A stretch of 64,000 nt of DNA, taken from assembly GCA_002633005.1 (NCBI GenBank), contig NMRA01000023.1:546621-610620 (forward strand). Direction: 5' to 3'. Position numbers and translations under genes: made by a program. The stretch's first letter is position 1; every line of letters starts with the position of its first letter. Origin of the DNA: Phoronis australis. Lineage: Eukaryota > Phoronida > Phoronidae. Shown piece by piece: positions 39,401-51,400 of this stretch. The notes under the pieces are model-generated. The model had not been told where the DNA came from and searched no databases. It worked only from the letters and a program-made list of their open reading frames with translations.

Positions 39401-42400
39401 AAGCTTCCATGTTGCCGAAGCTTCGGTGAATGCAAGCACTTAACTTCTGTCTTACTCTTGAATCGAAGTTAACAACGCAAGTGAACTCCAAAGTAAAGAG
39501 GTGGATTTAACAGCGAAGCGTCGACAATTCACTTCAATGGGAACACTTAACGTCGATGCCATCAGAGTTATCAGCAAGGGTCACTGCCTGCGTTTGCCAA
39601 CAGCGGGCAGTGACTGGTTACTATTTGTGAACATTTTGTTCTAATAATTATTATTTTGGTGGTATAAGCAGTATGTTTCAATTGATCCGGGTGTTTTATG
39701 TATTCTTTACATTAAAAAAATCACTGAGCCTGTACTGTACACAAAACGAGTTCCCGCTTCGCCATACCCGCCTATGCTTATGTCAGCTGTTAGCCTGCTC
39801 AAGAGTAAAATTTTTCAATGAGTCATTTTCTAGTACATTGCCATCGTCCCAACGTGGCAACCGCTGGCTGCCTTGTCAAGTTGACGCTATAGTTTTCCAT
39901 CTGGGAAGAGGTCCTTACCATTTTTGATGGCAAGCACTGCCAAAAACAGCAAGGCCTTGCGAGAACTTCGCGGAACTATAACTCTGAATTTGATGGGAAC
40001 ACTCACACTTAACTTCACCGTTAACCAAAGCTAACTTCGAAGCTATGGTGGTAGCGAATTTAACTGTTTGGGGAAAATGCCTTATGACAGCTAACTCCCA
40101 TAAACCATAGTTTTTGAGATACATTATTGTCAAAACATGAGCCAGTGTATCATCTTATTAATTTTAATGCTGTCCATGTAGGTGTCTTTAGGTCTGTTCA
40201 AAGGATGCCTCAAACAGGCCAACTGCCAACAGTCATTAAGTGGAAATGCTATCAAGAGCTATTTTATCTGGTCCATCATGGTTCCAGTAATTGCCAGCAC
40301 AGCTGATGGTTGACTCAAACTGCACTACTATCACTAAGGCCCAGCACTTGTAGAATAGCAATCATGGAGTATTCAGCACAGCCTCCTTGTTACCTGGACC
40401 ATGAGCAACAAAAATTACTTAGACTCAGCTTGAAAATTTACCAATCATAAAAAGTTAAAGTTTACACGAAGCGTGTCACACATTGGGTCAATTTTCCAGT
40501 CACATCTCAAATAAAATCTGATGGTCACAGGCCCTGGTCCATTTGTACACACAAGCAGCCACCAGCAAGGCACCTTTTCATAACTGAAAAAGAAATCTTA
40601 CGTCAAGTGCACCAATTCATCTGTTGAGTATTGAGACACAGAATCAACAAAAGAACTTTTTTGGTGAAAGCTGGGGCCTGGGGTGTGATGGTGCGTCCAG
40701 AAAGACTAGTTGCTGAGAGACTGGAAGTATCGCAAAAGTGAAACTCAAAATCTTGAAAGGATTTTGCAAGTAAACTTGTGATCTTCCGAGTATTGCATGC
40801 ACTGGCAAAATCGCCACCACAAAAACTGAGTAGATGGCAACAATAGAATATTGTAAGACAACTGCTGAAATTATATGAGAGCTCAGTTTTGTTAAAATAG
40901 CCCCTGCAAAGCTTGGGTATTGGACTGGAAGTAATTTGGTAGTTATTATGATTCAACTATTGGACTCCCCCCTACAACAACTGTACTGTACTACTACCGG
41001 AATCATCCAAGTTAACAGCCACGTCCAGCCTAACGCCCATCCCCCAATTTTCCCCTTTCAACATTCAAGCTCGACTTTCGACTCATCCGCCAAATTATAC
41101 AAATCGACACTTACTTGAAAGCACCTCTTTTTAAGAGAGCTCGTCTTGTGCGAATTTTAGCTTCCAAAACCTTTGAAACATGTTTAAAAACCTTTGAATA
41201 ACAAATAGTCAAGTGTTCAGTGGTGACATGCCTAATTTTGACAGGAAAATACCAGCATATTCTATTCGACATTAGCAAGTGAGTGTGGCGTAAATTTATC
41301 CAATATGCGTTGAATCTGTCGAGGGAAATACGGCCATGTAATAATGTTTTCGTATTCACTTCCGAAAATAGCTTAAAGTAATACAATTGTAACAGTGTAA
41401 ATACCACTCAACATGCAACCAGGTCTCAATCGTAACATCTGGAACACGACTGTTAATTATACGACAGTTCTGTCTCATTTTTCAATTTCTATATATTATA
41501 TCATCTGCAACTCAGGCACCGATTCCTCGCCAATATCAAACATTGTTGTCACTGGCCATGACAGCACCCGATACTTACGGTGACAGTGATTACACGAGCA
41601 GCAACGACGACCGTCCCAGCAACACGTGAACCTATCCATGCTACAGAATCCGTAGCCAGCCAGCTAGCTGTATCAACAGACTGTCGTATATTTAGTATAC
41701 AGCTTTGTACCAAGGCTACAGAATCCGTAGAAATGCGATAACCTACATACAACAACGCTACAACAGACGTATTCGCCAGAGCTGTCATCAACGGTGGCAC
41801 TTATAACATCTTCGTGAAAGCAGACAACGTGTAGGCTACGCGCTCCGGTCAATGACCTAGTTTCTTGAACGAGTGCAGCTACTCAATGAGGATTTTACAG
41901 TGTTAAAAATTTTCTTGTTATTTATTTATTTTTGAAATATGATACAGTTCAATGCACGATAACTGTCGTTTTCACACTTTTTATCAATTTCAAGTAATAA
42001 ACCGTTACATTTAAAACTGTTTTCTTTTACTATAGTAAGTTAACAACAGAACGCGCACATACATACACAACAGGTTGTAAACAGTCAGGGTGAAGTATTT
42101 ATAAAATGCCAAAAGAAAACAAAAGAAACTCATGAATTCGATGCGTATGGGATAAATACAAATTCGGTCGAGGTCGACACGCGAAATAATGTCGAGTGGG
42201 ATATTATTTCATGTACGCCACCCTCGGTACATTCTGCGTAAGTAGCTCCCCAAATTGACCATAACGCCCCCACAACAGAATTTTCAGGAGATTTTTACAC
42301 ATACATGCTTAGCCTAAGGCCTACACTATAACTTCTGAGTCGGTATCTAAGCACCCTAGGCTGACCTAGTGATGCATGGTATCTGACAAACAAGACTGAT

Positions 42401-45400
42401 GGCCAATAAACAAAGAAAGTGACCAGACTGCTAATGACTAATGACTGTTTTCATATTATGCTTAAGCTATTAATAACAATAAGTACTCAAACAGCAGGTC
42501 TTCCTGGTTTTCCCAGTCAACACTGAGGAGTTGCATAAACACAGCATAGACTAGCCATGAAGGTGATAGAGGAATTCTTTCTGTGCAAGCTATAGTGCTT
42601 GAACAGGGAGTTCGTGCTGTGCAGCAAAAGAGAAAAACGATTTGCTGCTCAGCACTGCCTGTTCTAGAGAGGACATTTGGCACAGCAAGGGATATTGATG
42701 AACAAATGTGACTAAGTATGTTGTTCATAAAGAAAAAAAAACAACATTGGAACCAATAAAGACCTTCACTGCACTCTATAAATCTCAAGGGAACTTGCAG
42801 CAAAAAACTTATGGAAAGAAAAGCTTAATTCAATCCCACAAATCAACATTCTAACCTCACCGACTCAGTGGCTGTTATTTTACAAGGATAGGCTGGTAAG
42901 CTTCTGAGCATACTTGCAAAACACTCGCTTTTCACTCATCCTTGAGAAGACTCGTGAGATCTTGTTTTTCTCTCAACAAAATAGGTCTACACAACCTTTG
43001 CCTTACAAATTGGCCACACGCGAGTTTTCAACTGAGCAACACTGTCATGACACAAATCACCAAGATGTTCAGGGCTCAACAGTTAGCTCGACGCCACCTT
43101 GCCAAAATCGCATTTAGCGAAAATCTCAGGATGCCAGATGAAATCTGAGGTTGCCGAAACTGATGCTGAAATTGTTTCACCAAAAACACAACCCCAAAAA
43201 CGTCATGTCGCACTCCGTTCTCAAAGTATTTACGCATACCGTTTCCATTTCTCCCCGTTAACAACATACACCATTCAATTCAATTTCTTCCGCCAACGAA
43301 AAACGCAGATGATCACATACACTGGAAACGTGTTTCATGGTATGATCCTGTCTGAATTTTGCCGGACATCTCCGATTTCCATCTGTTTACTTTCTGTTAT
43401 AATTTGATCGCGTTTGATGTGTGCTGACTGCTCAGGGTGGCAAAAGCACCGACTCCATGAAGTAAGTGGAACAATTGTGAACCAAACGTATTGAATCTAA
43501 GAAAACTGTTAGTCGTTTAAAGTTTGGAAGTCATCGCAAATATTAAAAACGAATTTCAGTGAATTAATTGTCTAACTTTGATACTCACTTTGGCAACTTC
43601 GGATTTTTCGCAAGTCGCCAAACATAATCTGAAGTCGCATTGGTGACCTACAGGTGGGAAGCCCGAAGGTCATAACAATCTTAGATAGTGTGCAGCATAG
43701 GTATAATGAAGTAAGCAAAAGCAAGACAGATTTATCACTTTGCTGTTCGTCTCAGAAACGGCCAATAGGGTAAGAGATTACATCATGGCCAAGTGTTGTT
43801 ATTCTACTACAAGTTCAGAAACAAACCCAAGCTACATGTGCAGAAACAAACCCAAGCTACATGTGCAGACACCACCTACAGAAATAATGACACTTTATAT
43901 TGGCTAGCCACAACACTGATTGTGGAGGCATACTGTTTGATTGGGGAGGATCATGGACCTTCCAATTATAGGTCACACAGTAAGCTGTAGGTGAACACAA
44001 AAAGCCTTAGCCCTCAGGTCTCAAGAATGTTTGTTAATGCAACACATCTACACATAATAGCATGCTGAAGGAAACAACAAACCAAACACCATAGACAGAA
44101 GCTATCCAGGAATATCTCCAATAGTGTTGCAACAAACTCACTGTAGAAACATGATGATATTGCAAAACTAAAAAATAGTCAAAAGCCCCTTTCATGCAAG
44201 TCGTTTTTGTGTAATCTTTTCAAAAAATTTAAACAAATGTTGAATAAGTCAAAGCAACAAAGGTTTCAAAGGAAATGAGTTGAAATAGCAAAACCAGAAA
44301 GGTTCAAGGTTTTCAAATAAAGCCTTGGTGTTTTCACACTTTTCATCAGTAACAGGCAGCTAGTGATGTGACAAATGCCAACAGACACTTGCAAGCAGGA
44401 ATGTTGATGATCTTCCTACATGCTTAGCTGAGCATTCTACAAATATGTTGACCCACACAGGAGTTAAAACAGGGCCGACTATCTTCCTCAATCATCGCCC
44501 CCACAAGGGCGCACTAATCAGGTGTTTGCCCTACCAAGTACTTGTGTCCATGAAAATGTCTCCAGCTGGTTTTTGAACATGTGAATAGAATTGCCCATCC
44601 CTTCTGTTTAACAGAGGATACTAAATGGATTGCTAAATTATAAGTGACTGTTCACAATGCCTTCAGTCTTTCTATTAATCCTGGTTACCCAGAAAACACA
44701 TTGCGCGGAATTTCTGCGCCTCCACCCTCTCTACACAGTGTTGATAATCTCCAACCCCACTGGCAACTTCTGCTGTTTCAGGAAGATTTCAACTTCATCT
44801 TTTTAGCTGACAACATTGCTGGTCTGAAATAGGCTGGAAGATCCTGCAGAGGTCAAACACATGTTTACTTGTTCCCCTATTGAAGTTATCAACAAGCTCT
44901 TCTCATTCTCTCTGAGCACTTTTAAATTGACCAATGTGTTTATTTATGTTCGCCACACTATTAATCAGCTCTATGATATGGGGAAAAACAGCCATAATGT
45001 GAAAACAGGTTCCTCATTATCTGACAGAACCTTCAGTGGCCCGTGGCATTTGTCTTGTCTGGTGATTCTAGAGTATTAATAACCCAGAACAAGACAACTC
45101 ATAGACTTCAAACTCCACCTCAATTACAGTCAAGTGAATGAAGGATAGCCTCTTTCATTAGATACAGCAATGACATGAAAAATGCCTTGTCACTAGGGAA
45201 GTTGGTAGACAGCATTCCGCATTCTTCTTTGGATTTAATGCCATAAGATAACATTTTATAAAGATTCATTTTGAAACACTGCCAGACATCTCAACAAAAA
45301 TATTGAGTTAGGAATTACTTATACTAATTAAAAAAGTCAAATTGTTATCGGAGTAATATGTCAATGACAGAGGTCGTTTGCATTAGCTTTATCCCATGTA

Positions 45401-48400
45401 CACCGCCATCAGTAAGTCACCATGAAAATGCACGAGTTCTACTCTCTAGTCATCTTACATTTTGACTCGTAGCCCCAAGTTCCACCAAAAAGTCTGGTCT
45501 ACAAAAGCAAGGACACAAAGGTAGTAGCCAGTGGCAGGTTATCTCGTAGGCACCAAAATCACCAATCAACGGAACTTATGGAGAGCTAAAGTACAGCGTC
45601 AGAAATCGATCTCACATTATATCCAGGTCCTCAGTCATTCCGTAGCCTACATGCACCAGTAAGACCGAGCTCAGAGGTGTAGGAAAAACCTTTGTGCAGA
45701 GCTCGAATGTCTGCCAGAAAGACCGCGATTCGAACCCGGGTCTCCCTTATGGGAGTCCGGAACTCAAACCACTGAGCCATTGTCTCTTAGGGCATTAACC
45801 AGAACGTGAGACCAAAATAAAAACATGACATTTTTTCTGGATTCATGTTTAGCCACCCAATAAATTGACAGTGGGTTTGCGACAAGAATCAGTAAACTCC
45901 AAATATGTCAAGTGCTTTACCATGGGGCTGGCTGACTAGTAGCGATAAGTGTTTTAACACATTGGAATATTTCAGGTTCTTAAGATCTGCAATCCCAAAT
46001 CTGGAGTGTCAAATTAAAGAACACAGGGCATGTTAAAAGTATTCTTTTGGATTCAGAGGATTTTTAGGAATAAAATAGTGGAGGTTTTGCTACAACAGTA
46101 TTTAAGACAATGGACAATGAATTCAAATGGTGTGCTGTGTCAAAAATTCAAATGTAAAATGCGTATTTCATTTCGTAAGAACGAAAGTATTCATAATAAT
46201 TGCATTCTGCGCCAGAATGCTTGCATACTAGTCATTCAAAGATGGAAATTGTGCAAGCAGTTTTCTTTTTCAATTCATAATTGCTCCCAAACCCAATCTT
46301 GGATTGACAAACCACACAGGCAATGATCAGTAATCAACACAAGCGCCTGTTCTCAAAAAATCCTTCAATTTGGGACATAACATGACAGAAAAGTGGAATT
46401 TCACATTGCAAAAATTTTCATTGCAAGCAAAGTTTAAAAGGTTAACAAGATTTGTACTAAACAACTCCTTTCACACATCTGGAGCATATTTGTAAAAGCA
46501 TGGGAAGCCTTTAAAAACAAGTACCTTGGACAAGAGTAATCAGTGATGTTACAAAATGAACAATTTGTAGACTGCTGACACACTTGTGAGCAAGCATCTG
46601 TTTCCAGAATGCACTGCTTTCACACTGGTTAAGAAATGAGATCTATTCCTGGAGGAGCTTGCATGCATGCAAACGACCAAGCCTTGTTCTTCATATTTCC
46701 AAGAGTGACAGAGGATTTGCGTTTGGAACATGTAGTTCAGAAGTTTTTATCAGACGGTAGAACTTTCATGAATATTCAAATGAGTCTGGATAACACCGTG
46801 ACTCACTAGTTATGTGCCCTGGAAATGCCCAGCTCCTGCTTACGTTGCCAGTTAAAAACAGATGTCTAAATGCGTACGTACCAGCAAAAGACCGATAATC
46901 GAAGATCCATAGTGCGAATGCATCATAGACTAGGCCTTCAGAGACGCCAAGATTTGACATTTCTCAGTTCTATCTGACCTGTGCAAGTTTTACTGTCTGT
47001 ATAATGGGACTAACAAGTAACATTTTGGGTTAAGCACTATTACGTTCTTATGTGGCCAGTCTGCTATAAACTTCCAAGTTCACTGGTACTGCTGTGACCC
47101 ATCATGTCAGAATACAGGTCGCTGTCAATCAAGTGTGGACTGAGCCATCACCAGAGGCACAGGTGTGAACTATTGAGTTTCATAATTATCAATAACCATG
47201 AATTACTGGTCAACAAGTACGAAAATTTTCTTCAAAAATATAAGAACACAATGTGGTAGAACAGTAAAATTTTATTAAAATTTTCAACAAGTGATCAGAG
47301 GATAAGTTTTACTTCATTATTTGAAAATCCTGTATTGTACAACTGTCACAGTACAAGTTTGAGTATTTTTCTCAATACAGTGAGCATTTGAAATTCGGCT
47401 ACAATTTTTGTTCGTATTTGAAAAAACTTTACAATATACAAGATGAAAGGGTCAGTTCATGTGAAATTTCAAACTAGCACAAATCAAGTTTGCGGTGAGA
47501 AACTAGGCTCAGAAACAATCAATGAACTCCACTCTGCACACAGATTAACCATATAAAATGGACATCTTACTCGGCATACTGAACACTCAAAATCAATCTC
47601 CATTCAAAGATGATGTTGTACGTGGCATTACTACACACTGACTGTCAGCCTTGCAGCATTACAGTTATAACCAATCACACTTTGTTCCTTTCCAAAGCAA
47701 CATGGAGGTGTTCTTATCCATGGTTTGAATTGAAATTGGTTCCATTAAATGCCTGGACTACCCTTGCAGCCATATATTGCCTTGGCCACTGAAACTAACC
47801 TGCTGAGACAAGCTACTGAATATGGGCCCAGTTTGATACCTATCAGTTCTTATCAACTGAATATGGGCCCAGTTTGATACTTGTCAGTTCTTATTGACTG
47901 AATATGGACCCAGTTTGATACCTACCAGTTCTTATCAACTGGACATGAGCCCAGTTTGATACCTCTCAGCTCTTACCAACAGAATATGGGCCCAGTTTGA
48001 AACCTATCAGTTCTTATCAACTGAATGTGGTTCCAGTTTGATACCTATAAGTTCTTATCAACTGAACATGGGCCCAGTTTGATACCTACTAGTTCTTATC
48101 AACTGGACATGAACCCAGTTTGATACCTCTCAGTTCTTACCAACAGAATATGGGCCCAGTTTGAAAAATACCAGTTCTTATCAACTGAATATGGGTCCAG
48201 TTTGATACCTAATTGAAACAAAATGTTTAACCGCCAAAATAATAATTATTAGTACAAAATATTAACAAATAGCAACCAGTCATCACCCGCCGTTGGCAAA
48301 CGCAGGCAGTGACTCCTACCCAAATTCCGATGGCATCGAAGTCAAGTGTTCCCATTGTAGAAGTCAAGTGTTCCCATTGTAGCGAAGCGGGCACGCTGCC

Positions 48401-51400
48401 AAATTAACCTCTTTACTTCGAAGTGAACTTGTGATTCAAGACCGACAACCAAAGCTTCGGCAAAACCGATTACACAAGCAGTGGACGCTTAAACCAAAAT
48501 TGGCAAAAGTTGGGCATGGGCGATTACTGAACCAGTCGCTCCTTACGTCCAAATTTTAGCCAACTGGGCAAGCACGCGGAGGGTTCATTTATGCATGGAA
48601 CTTGTAAGTTTGGTCAATCAGCAGAACCCGACAACCACAAAGTTTCTCACGGCTCAAACAGAAACAGGATTTCGACTTTGAAAGGGTGATTTCTCGAGAC
48701 CGTTGCTAAAAACTCAGATGTTTTCAAATACGGTATATCATAGCGCACTGCAAAATGTCATACCTGAAACTTTATGAAACTTGAATGGCAGTCCACTTAC
48801 CATATCAGCAAGTACTGTTTCAGATCAGTAAACGTTTACCCAATTAAAACACAGACAGATTCCTTCCCAGCACAACCCAAACTTTGCAACTGCAAGAAGG
48901 GTGTCTGATTCAAATTTGGGTCGACCAGGGATATAGATCTAGCAAAATCACGTGCTCCGTGCGTGCAACTTGTACGCGCAAATAACTTCACAGTCCGATC
49001 AAGATCATTACTGAAGAATGACCAGGTCTATAAAAATCTACGGAGTTGGCCTATATTAATTTAACAAAAGACCAGTTCACACGTTTAAGAAAAGGTAGTT
49101 GCAGCGCTTAATTTATTCCACGAATGCCAGCTAAAAAATGCACTTTTTGAGACTATTGTACATAAGCATGCAATGCTTGTTGCAAACACGGAAGTCTGAG
49201 GCCGAGGCAAAGCTGCAGACAAAAGCACAAGTTCAAGCTCAAATTTTGTTAGCGGTAAGTTGGGGATGAGCGATTACCCCGAGTAGCTGAAATCTGCACA
49301 AAGTTGGAGATGGACGGTTCAACCCAAGCAGTGAGTGCTTGCGACAAAAGTCGGGCAGGTAGGCGATTACCCGAGCATGGGCACTAAGCTGCAAGTTCAT
49401 GGTAGACATCCACCAGTTCAGTGACTAGATCACAGTGAAGTTTGATGAATGCTAACACCACAAACGACCTCGCAGCATTTTTAAGGCATAAAAAAGGACA
49501 GGTGAATCACAATAATACATGAAAGCCTAACAGAACTGACAACTGCAAACCTCAACAAGAGCCATCAATTGCAGACTACTGTCAGACTGTTTACCTTGGA
49601 CAGCCCATCAGGACTATCAACAGCAGTTAACACTTTATCCATACTCAGGAGCAGTTGTACTACAACAGATATGTAACCATAACACCTTGTAACAGAGCTC
49701 ATATCATCCTACATCCAAACACAGATACTATAAACTGCTTTGGTGCCAAAAGGCCTTTTCTTAGTGACTTAACTCCCGGTCTGAGGAGAGCGTCGACGTA
49801 AACCGCGAAGTTAACTAAACCGTTCATAGTGGCTTCGGTAGTTAACAGACATCGAAGTAAACATTAGGTGACGCTGATGCCATCGAAGTAATCACTAGAT
49901 AGCGCTGGACGCTAAGGTTTTTTAAATGTGACAATTTGGGAACATTTACGTGTGCTAACAGACATAAAACTTACTGTTAATTCGATTATTTGAGCAAAAT
50001 GTTCTATTAGTGACTACCTTGTACCTTGTATCTTGTACCTAGGCATGGTCCATCCACTGCAGGATGTAGCCCTCCGACAATGCCTTCCAATTTGTTTTGT
50101 CTCTTGACGCTCTCATCCATGTTGTGCCTCTCGTCTTCACGATGTCATCTCTCCATCTGGCTTGGGGCCGGCCTCTTGATCTCTTTCCATATCTGGGTTG
50201 CCACTCTGTGCATCTTTTTGTCCATCTGTTGTCCTGTGCTCTTGACACGTGTCTGCCCCACCTCCATTTCAATTTCAGAATTGTCTTGATTATGTCTAAG
50301 ACTCCTCTTTGTTCCCTTATCTCTGTGTGTGGAATCCCGTCTAGTAACTTTATTCCAAGCATTTTTCTCTCTATTGCCCTCTTACAGTACCCTTGAATTG
50401 TTGACAATAACAGTGGCACCTGGCGATAACTTCGATGGGACCGAAGTTTCACGTTCACACTGCACCGCAGTGTAGGTGCTAAGCTCTTAAATCCACCAGT
50501 TTACAGCAAAGTTAAGTGGCGCTGTTAACTTCGGTCCAGGACCGAAGTTAAGCGTTCATACTGACAGCAACTGCCCAAAACATTGATGCATCAACGTTAG
50601 TATAAAAGGCCCTAAACACAACCAATGCTCGGCTTGACCTGCACCTCACCAATGCGCCTTGAGGTTGTGTCTGGCGAACTGGAAGAAATCCCAAGTCACC
50701 ACGAAGTCGCCCAAGCAAGTATCAACATTTATACAACAAGAGCAATGCGGAGCATTGAAATGCGCCCACGAATGCACCGCAAACAGAGTGCTTCTAGGGT
50801 TATTTATTTGTTTCATAAAAATAGCCACAAGAGGGCGAACAAAACATCCAATCCATCTGAAAATGGGTACATGCCATCGCTTCTTTAATAGAAAGCTATT
50901 TAGCAAATTTCATAAAAATCTGTCAAGGAACTTCAGAGAAACACAGGAAAACAAAAAATAATGAAATTGCCACTTTGGGACACAGCCTTCATTGGATCCG
51001 CCTGAAAGACGTCGTCGTCATACAAATACAATAAACTAAATTTAATAATTTAAAGATCCTGCAGTGAGTTTAGGAGATGCAGCTAACAAAACAAAACAAA
51101 ACTACCACTAGGAGGCGCTACAGTAGTTGAATGCGTTATTGTCAACTGTCCTCTTCAGACTGAGAACATATACCATAAAACCAATTTTCAAAGTCATCCT
51201 CAAAATGGTTTAGTTGATCGAGGGGTGGACGCCAAAAAAACAAGACTCGAAAACAGGAATAATGGCCACTAGGTGGTGCAAAAGTTCCTCGATTTCATCC
51301 CAAAGTGGGAGGATAGCATCATCTCACCAATAAATGCCTAGATTCCAAACTTTCTGATAATCCATTGAGGACCTTTGAAGATAGAGGTAAGTCTAAAAAA

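Noticed and set aside
41549-41800. 83-codon frame with repeated T-D-S-V-A segments
   Set aside because: Explained by a short direct repeat (GCTACAGAATCCGTAG); no homology or gene context.
45717-45790. A functional tRNA gene
   Set aside because: Pol III boxes are good but the anticodon arm and part of the acceptor and T stems do not pair properly; a SINE head is more likely.
47815-48212. Possible CRISPR array
   Set aside because: The whole 41-bp unit repeats without unique spacers, and the genome is clearly eukaryotic.
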